Positions 17,778 through 27,645 of a DNA stretch of 64,000 bases are shown piece after piece. The stretch is from JABDPF01 sp036351055 (GTDB taxonomy: Bacteria; Pseudomonadota; Gammaproteobacteria; Xanthomonadales; SZUA-36). The position numbers were made by a program, and so were the translations under genes. The stretch spans positions 73,689-137,688 of the forward strand of contig JAZBOH010000125.1 of NCBI GenBank assembly GCA_036351055.1. The letters are read 5' to 3'. Under the pieces are notes generated by a model. It was given only the letters and a program-made list of their open reading frames with translations, was not told where the DNA came from and searched no databases. Within the stretch, counting starts at the first letter, position 1; every line of letters starts with the position of its first letter.

Positions 17778-19328
17778 ATGACTGCAAAACAAGGTGTGCT
17801 GCGCCAGTTTCCCCGCTCGTTCTGGGCGGCCAACACGATGGAGATTTTCGAACGCATGGGTTGGTACGGCTTTTATGCCGTATCCGCGCTCTACCTGACA
17901 GGCCCGATCGAGGAGGGCGGGCTGGGGTTTTCATCAGCCGACCGTGGTGTGATCCAGGGGATCGCGACCTTTTTCCTGTACCTGTTCCCGGCCGTCTTCG
18001 GCGCATTGGCGGATCGCTATGGCTACAAATCGATGTTCCTGGCCTCAGCGTTGGTGATGGCGCCGGCTTATATCCTGTTGTCCCTGCCGACCGGGTTCTG
18101 GCCTTTCCTGGGCGCTTACTTCCTGGTCGCGGTGGGTCACGGCATGTTCAAGCCCGTCGTGATCTCCACGGTGGCCAAGTCGACCAACGAGGAAAACGGC
18201 TCGGTCGGATTCGGCATTTTTTACATGATGGTGAACGTCGGCGGTTTCATCGGGCCGATCTTCGCCGGCGTGGTGCGCGGCTGGAACTGGGACCTGGTGT
18301 TCTATGCCTCCGCCGGCTGGATCGTGGTCATGTCCATCGTCTGCCTTCTGATATACAAGGAACCGCCGCGGGATTCGGCGGCCGAGGCCCAGCGCTCGCT
18401 GCGCGAGGTGTTCAAGGGCATGGTGGAAGTGGTTGGCAACCTGCGCTTCTTTCTCCTGGTCAGCGGCTTGCTGGTGATCCTGGTGATGGGTTCCAAGTGG
18501 TGGAGTTTTTCGCTGGTCGGCTGGGTAGCGCTGGTCTGGATGGGCGGCAACCTCCTGCTGGATATCGTGTTCCGCGTCACGGGAAAGCCCGGCGCCACAC
18601 GTCCCTGGTTCCTGCAGCCGATGGCGATCGGCGAGGGCCGCTACCTGCTGTTCCTGCTGCTGATGGCCGGTTTCTGGATTTCCTTCAACCAGATTTTCAT
18701 GACCCTGCCGGAATACATCCGTGACTACGTCGATACTTCGGACCTGATCGCCACTTTCGGGCCTGCGGCGGGCTGGATTGCCGGCGTTGGCCAGGGCCTG
18801 GGATTCGATACCACGAACTGGTCGCGCGCCGTGTTGGATCACGGCCAGGTCAAGCCGGAACACCTGATCAACCTGAACGCCTTCGGCATCATCCTGTTCC
18901 AGGTGTTGATTTCCTACCTGATGCGCAAAACCACGCCGCTGGTCAGCATCATCACCGGCGTCTGCGTCACCATCGCCAGCTTCGGCCTCTACCTGGTCGG
19001 CATGACCGGCTGGATCGTGGTTTCCGCGATCCTGGTTTTCTCGCTGGGTGAAATGATGGCGAGCCCGCGCTCCAAGGAATACGCCGGACGCATCGCGCCA
19101 CCGGACAAGGTCGGCATGTACATGGGCTATTTCTACTGGTGCGTGGCCCTGGGACACCTGTTTGGCGGCCTGTTGTCCGGCATGTCCTACCAGTACTTCG
19201 GACCAAAGGGTATCGATAACCCGGATGCCATGTGGATCATCTTCGCGGCGCTGGCGGGCACCACGGCCGTTTCACTCGTCGTTTATAACCGTTGGGTGAC
19301 GGCAGGCGAGGCGAAACAGAAAGATTAG
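17778..19328 (+). CDS. MFS transporter, proton-dependent oligopeptide transporter-like
   Basis: 516 aa, about 12-14 TM helices. The first helix carries NTMEIFERMGWYGFYAVSALYLT, close to the ExxERFxYYG motif of POT/PTR di- and tripeptide carriers, followed by GALADRYGYKSMFL (MFS motif A). The C-terminal half contains the conserved LGEMMASPRSKEY. It probably imports small peptides or related compounds with protons. The ATG at 17778 follows GGATAGG by about 8 bases. It shares a 139-bp promoter gap with the divergent MFS gene. Confidence 0.88.
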   Translation: MTAKQGVLRQFPRSFWAANTMEIFERMGWYGFYAVSALYLTGPIEEGGLGFSSADRGVIQGIATFFLYLFPAVFGALADRYGYKSMFLASALVMAPAYILLSLPTGFWPFLGAYFLVAVGHGMFKPVVISTVAKSTNEENGSVGFGIFYMMVNVGGFIGPIFAGVVRGWNWDLVFYASAGWIVVMSIVCLLIYKEPPRDSAAEAQRSLREVFKGMVEVVGNLRFFLLVSGLLVILVMGSKWWSFSLVGWVALVWMGGNLLLDIVFRVTGKPGATRPWFLQPMAIGEGRYLLFLLLMAGFWISFNQIFMTLPEYIRDYVDTSDLIATFGPAAGWIAGVGQGLGFDTTNWSRAVLDHGQVKPEHLINLNAFGIILFQVLISYLMRKTTPLVSIITGVCVTIASFGLYLVGMTGWIVVSAILVFSLGEMMASPRSKEYAGRIAPPDKVGMYMGYFYWCVALGHLFGGLLSGMSYQYFGPKGIDNPDAMWIIFAALAGTTAVSLVVYNRWVTAGEAKQKD

Positions 19329-19347
19329 GCAGAGGGTGCCGTACCGG

Positions 19348-21741
19348 CTAGAGGCGCGGCGCCAGCAAGGCAGCGCCCACGTAAAACACCAGGGCCAGTA
19401 ACAGGACGGCGGTAAACCCGAACTCGATCGCCAGCAGTGTCGCCAGCGCCGCGCTGATGATCGAAGCGAAGCCGTTGATGCCCCATGCCCAGGGAATAAA
19501 GGCCGGACCCTTGCCGGCCAGTTGCTTCAGCCCAAGAGGGAAGGGCATGCCCATGAATAGCGCCAGTGGTGCAATCAGCAGCAGTGACAGGCCCGCCCTC
19601 GCAACGTCGGTAAATCCAATCCAGGCCGCGAACAGGGAAGGCAGAAAGAGCACATAGGCAAGGGAGATCACCACGATTCCGGCTACCGCGATATGCACCG
19701 GGGACCGGCCCATTACCGCTGCCTTTTGCGCCAGCAGGCCGGACAGGCCGCTTCCTGCTCCCGCGAACACCAGGAATCCTGCCAGCACCACGGCCACGGC
19801 ATAAAGGGGGTGGCTGAGGAACAAGGTGAACTTCTGGATAAAGGCGATCTCAACGAACAGGAAAGCCAGACCCAGCAGGAAAAAGTAGCCGCCCGCGCGT
19901 CTTCCCATCCCGCCCGGCCAGCGGCGGCGCGCCAGTAGCAGCGGCAGCAGGATAAGCAGGAAACCCGCCAGCACTGCCTGGACCAGGGTGGCGGCCGGCA
20001 CCAGGTAGCCCCACTCGACCAGGGCGGCGCCGCCGCGCCCACGCAGCGCCAGTGCTTCGAAGAAAACCGGCCAGCGGAAGAAGTTGAAAAAGTACGGACG
20101 TTCGTCGGTGGCCGCCTGGATGTTGAATTTGTAGCGCCGCTCGAATTCCCGGGCGCCCGGGCCCAGCAGGGCCTGCACACCCTCGTGGAACCAGGGACTG
20201 TCCAGCCGGTTATAGCGGTTGGCGCGGTCCGGCGGCATCGAGGGATAGTACACCGTGTCGAATGAACGCCGGCTTGCGAAATCCTTCACCGCCACGATGT
20301 CGGAATCATCCATCGGGCCGTTCTTGACCAGCAGCGTCACGGTATTCCAGCCGCGGATCACGGCGAGGCGGGCGCCGGGCTCCGCGACACCGTTTGCCCT
20401 CAGCGCCCTGGCGATCGTGTTCACGAGTTTCAGGCTGTCTCGTGGCGGGATCTTCAGCCAACGGGTTACCGCCAGGACACCGCCCGGCTCCAACAGTCGC
20501 AGGTATTCGCGCATCGCCTCGACCGTGTACAGGTAATTTTCGTTCAGCGCCTGCACGCCGGAACCGGATACGGCAAAGGAGTCGAGCAGTCCGATCTGCA
20601 CCAGGTCGTAGCGGCCCCGGCTGCGGGCCGCGAAACCGCGGGCCTCCCCGATATGCAAGCGCACCTCGGGGCGATCAAAGAGCCCGCCGGAAAAGTCTGC
20701 ATAGGGTTTCCTCGCCAGCCGCGTCATCTGCGGGTCGAGTTCGACCGCATCGACGGTGGAGGCGCTATGGTAGAGCGCCTGCAGCACGTCGGAGCCGGTG
20801 CCGGCACCGAGCACCAGAACCCGGGGCGAGTTCAGCAGGTGGTACGGCAGGGCGGAAGTCATATCACCGAGATAGGCAGGCGGCGCCGCGTTCCCGTTCC
20901 AGCGAGAGATGACGCTCATTCCGTCGCCGTCGCGGAATACCGCCAGTTGCTCCGGTGGCAGATGCTGCGTCGCGATGCTCAGTCCCGGTGCGTGGCGGAA
21001 GGGCACCCGGGGGCTCTGGACCACGGTCACGAGCCCCAGTGGGCTCGAGCGTTCGACGACAACACGGCTGTCCACAATTTGCAAAGTTCGGCTCAGGCTC
21101 TTGAACTCCGACAGCCTGGGCTCGAGCAGACCGGTCGGCAGCGCCGCCACCAGGGCGGCAGCCCAGGTCAGGGCGACCAACCTTTGGGCAGGACGCCTTG
21201 GGCCAATCGACGCCGCGCACAAGGCCAGGGCCGACTGCAGCACCAGGGCCTGCGAGGGGCGTACGGCAAACAGCTGGGCAATGACCAGTAGGGCGCCGGC
21301 GCCGGCGCCGAGCAGATCGAACAGGTAAACGCGCCCGGCCATGCCTCCACGAAAGGTGAACACCAGTCCAATACAGGCGGCTGCAAAGAAGAACGGGACC
21401 ATGAACAGCAGGTACATGCCACCGAGCAGCAACAACTGCCGTCGCTCCCAGACAACTTCCAGCGCGTTGAAAGGCACACGCTGCGCCAGTACCCAGCAGA
21501 CCACCATGGTGACGCTGAACAGAAACGCGCTGGCGGCGAAGGCCTCTTCGAAGCGTGGTTCGAGCCAGCGCCGGCCCACGGCAATGGCCGTTCCGCTGGC
21601 CCCGTAGCCGAGCAGCGCCAGGCTGATCACCATCCACGCGAAGTGATGCCATTGCACGATCGACAGCATGCGCATCAGCAGGATTTCATAGGCGATCGCC
21701 GCCGTGGATACCAGCAGGACGGCATACAGGAGGCGGCGCAC
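19348..21741 (-). CDS. Membrane-embedded spermidine synthase-like methyltransferase-fold protein
   Basis: 797 aa with a GTG start. The N-terminal region (about residues 1-210) and C-terminal region (about 560-797) are strongly hydrophobic with many TM helices. Between them is a soluble Rossmann domain like spermidine synthase, with the nucleotide-binding motif VLVLGAGTGSDVLQAL and the acidic strand end VDAVELDPQM. Similar large proteins are annotated as spermidine synthases but have not been shown to make polyamines. The start lies 16 bases after the pcm stop, so it is the last gene of a memo-pcm operon. Function unknown. Confidence 0.75.
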   Translation of the reverse strand: MRRLLYAVLLVSTAAIAYEILLMRMLSIVQWHHFAWMVISLALLGYGASGTAIAVGRRWLEPRFEEAFAASAFLFSVTMVVCWVLAQRVPFNALEVVWERRQLLLLGGMYLLFMVPFFFAAACIGLVFTFRGGMAGRVYLFDLLGAGAGALLVIAQLFAVRPSQALVLQSALALCAASIGPRRPAQRLVALTWAAALVAALPTGLLEPRLSEFKSLSRTLQIVDSRVVVERSSPLGLVTVVQSPRVPFRHAPGLSIATQHLPPEQLAVFRDGDGMSVISRWNGNAAPPAYLGDMTSALPYHLLNSPRVLVLGAGTGSDVLQALYHSASTVDAVELDPQMTRLARKPYADFSGGLFDRPEVRLHIGEARGFAARSRGRYDLVQIGLLDSFAVSGSGVQALNENYLYTVEAMREYLRLLEPGGVLAVTRWLKIPPRDSLKLVNTIARALRANGVAEPGARLAVIRGWNTVTLLVKNGPMDDSDIVAVKDFASRRSFDTVYYPSMPPDRANRYNRLDSPWFHEGVQALLGPGAREFERRYKFNIQAATDERPYFFNFFRWPVFFEALALRGRGGAALVEWGYLVPAATLVQAVLAGFLLILLPLLLARRRWPGGMGRRAGGYFFLLGLAFLFVEIAFIQKFTLFLSHPLYAVAVVLAGFLVFAGAGSGLSGLLAQKAAVMGRSPVHIAVAGIVVISLAYVLFLPSLFAAWIGFTDVARAGLSLLLIAPLALFMGMPFPLGLKQLAGKGPAFIPWAWGINGFASIISAALATLLAIEFGFTAVLLLALVFYVGAALLAPRL

Positions 21742-21757
21742 GGGCTCAGGCCCTTTC

Positions 21758-22498
21758 CTAGTGGCTGCCAGTCAGGGGCACAAAGCGCACGGCCGTGATC
21801 TGCCGCGATGTGACCTCACCCTCTTTGTCTTTCGCGATCAGTAACAGGTATTGGGTCATGAACTGCCCGCCAACCGGGATCACCATGCGCCCGCCGGGCT
21901 TGAGCTGTGCGATCAGCGGCGGTGGGACGTGGCTGGCGGCGGCCGTAACGACAATCGCATCGAAGGGCGCGTGTTCCTCCCAGCCGTAATAGCCATCGCC
22001 GAGCCTCGTCGTGACATTTTCATATCCCAGGCGCGAGAGGCGTTCTTTAACCTGGTTTGCCAGTGGTTCGACGATCTCGATGCTGTAAACCCGGTCAACC
22101 AATTCGGCCAGCACCGCCGCCTGGTAACCGGAGCCGGTGCCGATTTCCAGCACGGTGTCGCCAGCGGACAATTCCAGCAGGTCGGTCATCAGGGCCACGA
22201 TATAGGGTTGTGAAATGGTCTGGCCATAGCCGATCGGGAGGGGGTGGTTGCGATAAGCCTGGGATCTGGAAGCCGCCGGCACGAACTCGTGCCGGCGGAC
22301 GCGCATCATGGCCTGCAGGACGGATTCGCTCAACCCCGGCGGGTGGTCCAGTCGGGCATAAGTACGGATCTCTCCGATAAGAGCCGCCCGCTGCGCGGTG
22401 AATTCATCCGCCCGGCTCTCGGTCGGCACCGTCAGCCATGCTGCCAGGAAAAGGAGAAGCAGGGTTGACACCCTGCCCATCAGGTTGAGGTATTGCAT
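21758..22498 (-). CDS. pcm: Exported protein-L-isoaspartate O-methyltransferase
   Basis: 246 aa. The enzyme methylates abnormal L-isoaspartyl residues to start their repair. Motif I, VLEIGTGSGYQAAVL, begins at residue 116, preceded by PLPIGYGQTISQPYIVA, typical of Pcm. Unlike E. coli Pcm, it begins with a hydrophobic segment (STLLLLFLAAWLTV) and a likely signal-peptidase site near residue 30, so it should act in the periplasm. The start is secure: AAGGAGG lies 5 bases upstream, inside the end of the Memo gene (19-base overlap). Confidence 0.9.
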   Translation of the reverse strand: MQYLNLMGRVSTLLLLFLAAWLTVPTESRADEFTAQRAALIGEIRTYARLDHPPGLSESVLQAMMRVRRHEFVPAASRSQAYRNHPLPIGYGQTISQPYIVALMTDLLELSAGDTVLEIGTGSGYQAAVLAELVDRVYSIEIVEPLANQVKERLSRLGYENVTTRLGDGYYGWEEHAPFDAIVVTAAASHVPPPLIAQLKPGGRMVIPVGGQFMTQYLLLIAKDKEGEVTSRQITAVRFVPLTGSH

Positions 22499-23292
22499 GG
22501 TTCCTCCTTCACGAACATCCAGGCGCCGTAACCCACCACCCGGTCCCTGGAGCCTGCCGTGTCAGCTGAATTACGCAGGTCCAAAGTGCGCACCGTCAGG
22601 CCGCGCCGCCTGGCTGCCGTCAGCAGCCCCTTGAGCGCTTCCGCTCCGCAGGCGTCGGAATGGCCGATACCCGCGGGATCCATCGCCTCGATCGAGCGGC
22701 AGGTCTTGCGATCCCTTGCCCGGGCTTCGGTGGAGCCCAGGTAGTGGCTGAGGTCCGTACTGATGACCACCAGGGTGGAAGGTAAATCCCAGAGGACGTC
22801 TATTACCCGGGCCACGGATCCGGTGTCCGCCAGACCGACGACCAGGGGCACCAGTTCAAAGGTGCCGATTGCAATCTGCAGGAAGGGCAGTTGCACTTCC
22901 AGGCTGTGTTCGAGACGATGAGCGTGGGCATCGACCGTGACGCCGGGCTGGTCCAGCGCCGCGATTGCGGTCCGGTCCAGGGGCACGGGACCAAGCGGGC
23001 TGGTGAACTCATCGACGCCGGGCAAGGCCATGCCACGCAGCGTGACGTGGTGTGCCGGCCCCAGCAGGACGACCCTGCGGCAGGTATCCCCATGGGGTAG
23101 CAGTTGGGCGTAGGCGGACGCGGCCACCGGCCCGGAATAAATATAACCGGCATGCGGAACGACCAGTGCGCGGGGTGCAGGGCCCTGCTGCACCACGGCC
23201 CGGCCGAGAAGGGTTTCGACCACGGTGCGCAGCTCGCCAGGATCTGACGGGTAAAAAGCGCCGGCCACCGCGGGTGCTCTTGTCCGTGCCAT
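22480..23292 (-). CDS. Memo-like protein (AmmeMemoRadiSam system protein B)
   Basis: 270 aa. The family signature is clear: RAPAVAGAFYPSDP at the N-terminus, LVVPHAGYIYSGPVAA, LLGPAHH, SLEVQLPFLQ and ISTDLSHY. Memo proteins resemble class III extradiol dioxygenases and carry conserved His residues; in bacteria they are found with AmrS and AMMECR1 proteins in a system of unsettled function. Here AmrS is divergent, 60 bases away, while no AMMECR1 domain protein is visible. The ATG at 23292 has a GAGG only 2 bases upstream, so the exact start is uncertain (a GTG at 23295 is possible). Confidence 0.92.
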   Translation of the reverse strand: MARTRAPAVAGAFYPSDPGELRTVVETLLGRAVVQQGPAPRALVVPHAGYIYSGPVAASAYAQLLPHGDTCRRVVLLGPAHHVTLRGMALPGVDEFTSPLGPVPLDRTAIAALDQPGVTVDAHAHRLEHSLEVQLPFLQIAIGTFELVPLVVGLADTGSVARVIDVLWDLPSTLVVISTDLSHYLGSTEARARDRKTCRSIEAMDPAGIGHSDACGAEALKGLLTAARRRGLTVRTLDLRNSADTAGSRDRVVGYGAWMFVKEEPCNTST

Positions 23293-23351
23293 CACCTCAA
23301 GTATAGCCGGTCTTCCTTGCGTGGCTCGCTGATCACGACCATAGTGATGTT

Positions 23352-24464
23352 ATGTCCCGAAGCGGCATACACCGTAACGAATCAGTCGGCTTGGCAGGTG
23401 TGCCGGGACGATACTGGCACACACTGGATGACGGCCGCGTCCAGTGCGACCTGTGTCCCCGGTTTTGCCGCCTGCACGACGGGCAGAGGGGGCTCTGTTT
23501 CGTACGCGGCAACAGCGGCGGGCAGATCATGTTGACCACGTATGGCCGTTCCAGCGGGTTCTGCATCGACCCGGTTGAGAAAAAGCCGCTGTACCATTTT
23601 CTGCCCGGCACGCCGGTGCTGTCTTTTGGCACGGCCGGCTGCAACCTGGCCTGCAAGTTCTGCCAGAACTGGGATATCAGCAATTCGCGCAACTTTGACC
23701 GCCTGCAGGAAGCGGCGACGCCCGAAGCGATTGCCGAGGCGGCCGTGCGAAACGGCAGTCGCAGTGTGGCCTTCACCTACAATGATCCGGTTATCTTCCA
23801 CGAGTATGCCGTCGACACGGCCATCGCGTGCAGGGCGCAAGGTGTCCGGACCATAGCGGTCAGCGCGGGTTACGTCACCGCTGAGCCACGTGAGGAGTTT
23901 TTCCGGCACATGGACGCGGTGAATATCGACCTCAAGGCATTCAACGACCGCTTTTACCGCAGCTTGTGTGGTGGCCGGCTGGAGCCGGTCCTGCTAACCC
24001 TGGAATACATCGCGCGGGAAACGGCTGCCTGGTTGGAAATCACCAACCTGGTGATACCGGGTGAGAATGACTCGGACGATGAAATCGAGCGCATGACGCA
24101 GTGGATCACGCATCACCTCGGCAGCGATGTGCCATTGCATTTCTCCGCGTTTTTCCCCGCCTGGAAAATGTCCGGTCACCCGGCCACCCCGCGGTCCACG
24201 CTGCACCGTGCACGCGGCGTTGCGCTGCGGAACGGCCTCCGTTACGTTTACACCGGCAACGTACCCGACCCGGATGGCTCCGCCACGTATTGTCCGGCCT
24301 GTGGCGGGGTCGTGATAGCGCGGGACGGTTACGAATTGGGGCAATGGAAGCTGTCGCCCCGGGAGGCCGGCGCGGCCTGTGGACACTGCGGGGACGTCGT
24401 GGCCGGGGTGTTCGAAAGCCGGCCAGGTAACTGGGGCTCACGGCGGCAACCCATTTTTATCTGA
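23352..24464 (+). CDS. amrS: AmrS, AmmeMemoRadiSam system radical SAM enzyme
   Basis: 370 aa. The radical SAM motif is C97, C101 and C104 (CNLACKFCQNWDIS), typical of AmrS and related to pyruvate-formate-lyase activating enzymes. An N-terminal cysteine set (C32, C35, C39, C49) and C-terminal CPACGG and CGHCGD pairs may hold further metal. It is divergent from the Memo gene, which supports the assignment. The radical chemistry carried out by this system is not known to me. The ribosome site before the ATG is weak. Confidence 0.93.
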   Translation: MSRSGIHRNESVGLAGVPGRYWHTLDDGRVQCDLCPRFCRLHDGQRGLCFVRGNSGGQIMLTTYGRSSGFCIDPVEKKPLYHFLPGTPVLSFGTAGCNLACKFCQNWDISNSRNFDRLQEAATPEAIAEAAVRNGSRSVAFTYNDPVIFHEYAVDTAIACRAQGVRTIAVSAGYVTAEPREEFFRHMDAVNIDLKAFNDRFYRSLCGGRLEPVLLTLEYIARETAAWLEITNLVIPGENDSDDEIERMTQWITHHLGSDVPLHFSAFFPAWKMSGHPATPRSTLHRARGVALRNGLRYVYTGNVPDPDGSATYCPACGGVVIARDGYELGQWKLSPREAGAACGHCGDVVAGVFESRPGNWGSRRQPIFI

Positions 24465-24508
24465 AATTGAGCTGAAATTGGCGGGACAACGATTGATGGA
24501 GTCAGAAT

Positions 24509-25501
24509 ATGAACATCCTTTTTATCGGCGGCACGGGAATCATCAGCACGGCTTGCGTGGAACTGGCGCAAGAACGGGGCTGGTCCGTCTCCCTGATGAA
24601 CCGCGGGCTGTCTGGCCCGGCACCGGCGGGTTGCAGGCACATCGTTGCCGATATCCGCAGCCCGGAGCAAGCCGCTGCGGCACTTGGCCAGCTTGAATTT
24701 GACGCGGTCATTGACTGGGTCACTTTCTTACCGCGCCACGTCGAAACCGATATTGACTTGTTCCGTAACCGAACCGGGCAGTTGGTGTTCATTTCTTCGG
24801 CTTCGGCCTATCAGAAGCCGCCACAAAAACTGCCGATCACCGAGGAAACCCCGTTGGAAAACCCTTTCTGGGCTTATTCCCGGGACAAGATCGCGTGCGA
24901 AAAGCGCCTGCGCGAGGAAATGAACAAGGGGTTTCCGGCCACCATCGTTCGTCCTTCACATACGTACGGCAGGGCGCGCTTCCCCTTCAACGGCGGGTTC
25001 ACCTGTTTGCACCGGATCCGTGAAGGAAAGCCGGTGGTTCTTCCGGGTGACGGCACTTCCGTCTGGACCATGACCCACGCCCGTGATTTTGCGGCAGGCC
25101 TGCTCGGCCTGCTGGGTAAGGAGAAGGCGCTGGGTGAGGCGTTCCATATTACGAGCGACGAGTGGTTGACCTGGAATGGCATTTTTGAGGTGCTTGGCGG
25201 CCATCTTGGGCGTGAGCCCATCTTCAGGCACCTGCCGTCCAGCGTGGTGATGAAGGTGGACCAAGACCTCGGCGCCGGTTTCTGGGGCGACAAGGCCCAT
25301 AGCTCGATTTTCGATAATTCCAAGCTAAAAAGCGTGGTACCGGAATTTGAGGCTGTGATTCCATTTGCCCTTGGCTCCAGGGACATCGTGGACTGGTACG
25401 ATGAAGACCCGTCCCGGTGCGTGGTCGACCCGGCTTTTGACGTTTTGCAGGACCGGTTGGTCGACGTTTATGAACGGCTCCTGGCTTCTGTCTCGAGGTA
25501 G
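24509..25501 (+). CDS. NAD-dependent epimerase/dehydratase (extended SDR)
   Basis: 330 aa cytoplasmic protein. The N-terminal Rossmann motif is GGTGIIS, with a VFISSASAY strand (Ser region) and YSRDK (YxxxK catalytic pair). The architecture resembles CSP41-like atypical SDRs acting on sugar nucleotides or RNA. It follows amrS by 44 bases and may share its transcript. A second, Tat-exported relative lies at 45148. Substrate unknown. Confidence 0.88.
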   Translation: MNILFIGGTGIISTACVELAQERGWSVSLMNRGLSGPAPAGCRHIVADIRSPEQAAAALGQLEFDAVIDWVTFLPRHVETDIDLFRNRTGQLVFISSASAYQKPPQKLPITEETPLENPFWAYSRDKIACEKRLREEMNKGFPATIVRPSHTYGRARFPFNGGFTCLHRIREGKPVVLPGDGTSVWTMTHARDFAAGLLGLLGKEKALGEAFHITSDEWLTWNGIFEVLGGHLGREPIFRHLPSSVVMKVDQDLGAGFWGDKAHSSIFDNSKLKSVVPEFEAVIPFALGSRDIVDWYDEDPSRCVVDPAFDVLQDRLVDVYERLLASVSR

Positions 25502-25578
25502 GGGAAACAACGTATGCTGACCTTCGACAAAAGCCTGATCCTTATCCATAATGAAACTCTCGCAGAAGGAGAACAGGC

Positions 25579-26208
25579 ATGAAACTCAGCAGTTCTGGAT
25601 TTGGCGACGGTCAGCCCATTCCCGGTGGCAACGCGTTCTGTGTGCCGGACCCGGAAAACCATGTCAGCCTGGGAGAAAACCGCAACCCGGCCTTGTCCTG
25701 GGGTGACTTACCCGAAGGTACAAGATCCCTGGTGCTGGTCTGCCACGACCCGGACGTTCCGACCAGGCCCGATGACGTCAACCAGGAAGGGCGCTTGGTG
25801 CCGGCCGACCTGCCGCGCTTCGATTTTTTTCACTGGGTGCTGGTTGATATTCCGCCATCCCTGGCAGGAATTGAAGAAGGCGCCCATGCCGCTGGTGTAA
25901 CCGCGCGCGGCAAAACGGGCCCTGAGGCACCGGGCGGCATGCGGCACGGTCTGAATAACTACACCGACTGGTTCGCCGGTGACCCGGACATGGACGGGCA
26001 GTACTTTGGTTACGATGGCCCCTGTCCGCCGTGGAACGACAGCATTGTGCACCATTACGTCTTCACCCTGTACGCGCTGGATGTCCAACGCTGCCCGGTT
26101 GAAGGTGTGTTCGGTGGAGGTCATGTGCGGGATGCCATCGCACCGCATGTCCTGGCGCAGGCCAGCGTGACCGGAACCTATAGCCTGAACCCGGACATCA
26201 GGGCCTAG
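25579..26208 (+). CDS. YbhB/YbcL-family PEBP-like protein
   Basis: 209 aa, no signal peptide. The phosphatidylethanolamine-binding protein signatures are present: LVCHDPDVPTRPDD (anion-site Asp-Pro-Asp), FFHWVLVDIP and GYDGPCPPWND followed by HHYVFTLYAL. It is longer than E. coli YbhB (158 aa) because of an insert around residues 60-80. An AGAAGGAG site lies upstream of the ATG at 25579. The family's bacterial role is not defined. The 77-bp gap after the SDR gene holds nothing clear. Confidence 0.9.
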   Translation: MKLSSSGFGDGQPIPGGNAFCVPDPENHVSLGENRNPALSWGDLPEGTRSLVLVCHDPDVPTRPDDVNQEGRLVPADLPRFDFFHWVLVDIPPSLAGIEEGAHAAGVTARGKTGPEAPGGMRHGLNNYTDWFAGDPDMDGQYFGYDGPCPPWNDSIVHHYVFTLYALDVQRCPVEGVFGGGHVRDAIAPHVLAQASVTGTYSLNPDIRA

Positions 26209-26262
26209 GGCACGCGGATTTTCAGGTCATCCAGCCAGGCGCGCGCCTGGCTGGCGTCGTTT

Positions 26263-27645
26263 TCAGGTTGCCTGCCGGAACATGTCGACGAACACGCCGA
26301 GCAATACCAACGGGGCAAAATAACGTAACAGGATTCGCCAGGCCTTGTACCAGATGGTCGGGCGGTCTCCGTAAAGTTCTTCCTGGCTGTATTTCCGCTT
26401 CATCAGCCAACCGGTAAAGATGGCGATCAGGATTCCACCCGCCGGCATCATGATGTTGATCACCAGGAAATCAAACAGGTCGAAAAAGGTCTTGCCCGAA
26501 AAGATGGCGATACCGTCGAGCGGGAAGAAGTCCGACAGGCGGTTTTGCGACAGCACGGCAAACAGGCCGAGGAACCAGCTGATCCCGCCGACGAGCAGGG
26601 CGGCGCCGGTTCGTTTGAGGCGGGTTCTTTCAGCGATCCAGGCCACCGGGGCCTCGATCATGCCGATGGAGGATGTCAGGGCCGCAAACAGCAGCAGGAC
26701 AAAAAACATGGTGCCAAACAACTGTCCGGCTGGGATGCCGCCAAATACGAAGGGCAGGGTGATGAACACCAACCCGGGGCCGGCGTCGGGCTCCAGGCCA
26801 AAGGCAAAAATGATCGGAAAAATGGCCAGGCCCGCCAGGATGGCAACCAGGGTGTCGACGCTGACGATAATCAGCGCGGACTGTGGGATCGATGTCTCTT
26901 TGCGGATATAGGAACCGTAAGCCACCAGAGCGGTCAGCCCCACGCTGACCGAGAAAAAGGCCTGCCCAAAAGCCGCCAGCACGATACTGGCGTTGACCTT
27001 GCTGAAGTCCGGTGTAAACAGGAAGCTTACGGCCTGGCCGAACTCACCTACCTTGACGGCATAGCCCACCATGACCAGCAGCATGATGAACAGGGCCGGC
27101 ATCATGAGTTTCACGGCTTTTTCAACGCCGGCGCGGATTCCGCGTGCCGAGATGAAGACGGTGGCACCGATGAACAAGCTGAACCACACCAGGAGTGTCC
27201 ATGGGCTTTCGTTCAATGCACCAAAGGCAGCCTGCGCCTTTTCTGTCGAAACGCCCTGCAGGGAACCCGAAGCCATTTCAATGACATAGGCCGCTGTCCA
27301 GCCGCCTACCACCGCGTAGAAGGACAGGGCCAGCGTGCCGCCAAAGCCGCCCAGGATGACGCCCATCCAGCCCCAGTTGGATGACAGGCCGGACTCCGTG
27401 GCCACGTTGCGGATCGCCTGGGGCGGCGCCGCCTTGCCCCTGCGCCCGACAGTCAATTCGGCGATTACCAGCGGCAGCGCCAGCAGGATGACTGCACCCA
27501 GGTAGATCAGTACGAACGCGCCGCCACCGCTGACGCCGGCGGTATACGGGAAACGCCAGATGTTGGCCAGTCCCACGGCGGAACCGACGGCAGCCATCAG
27601 GAAAGCGAAGCGTGAAGACCAGCGGACCTTTTTGGAATGACTCAT
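26263..27645 (-). CDS. Sodium-dependent symporter, NSS (SNF) family
   Basis: 460 aa, about 12 TM helices. The first helix carries the NSS fingerprint AAVGSAVGLANIWRFPY (Na+ and substrate site), followed by GGGAFVLIYL and the LPLVIAELTVGRRG segment. It resembles bacterial LeuT/MhsT-type carriers for amino acids. The ATG at 27645 begins the conserved N-terminus (MSHSKKVRWSSRFAF); the frame remains open to 27756 with no support for an earlier start. It is divergent from the Fur-box operon. Substrate not predictable. Confidence 0.93.
   Translation of the reverse strand: MSHSKKVRWSSRFAFLMAAVGSAVGLANIWRFPYTAGVSGGGAFVLIYLGAVILLALPLVIAELTVGRRGKAAPPQAIRNVATESGLSSNWGWMGVILGGFGGTLALSFYAVVGGWTAAYVIEMASGSLQGVSTEKAQAAFGALNESPWTLLVWFSLFIGATVFISARGIRAGVEKAVKLMMPALFIMLLVMVGYAVKVGEFGQAVSFLFTPDFSKVNASIVLAAFGQAFFSVSVGLTALVAYGSYIRKETSIPQSALIIVSVDTLVAILAGLAIFPIIFAFGLEPDAGPGLVFITLPFVFGGIPAGQLFGTMFFVLLLFAALTSSIGMIEAPVAWIAERTRLKRTGAALLVGGISWFLGLFAVLSQNRLSDFFPLDGIAIFSGKTFFDLFDFLVINIMMPAGGILIAIFTGWLMKRKYSQEELYGDRPTIWYKAWRILLRYFAPLVLLGVFVDMFRQAT

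Noticed and set aside
19348..21741. Genuine spermidine synthase
   Set aside because: The Rossmann core is similar, but it is embedded between two large membrane regions and no polyamine genes are near; only a likeness is claimed.
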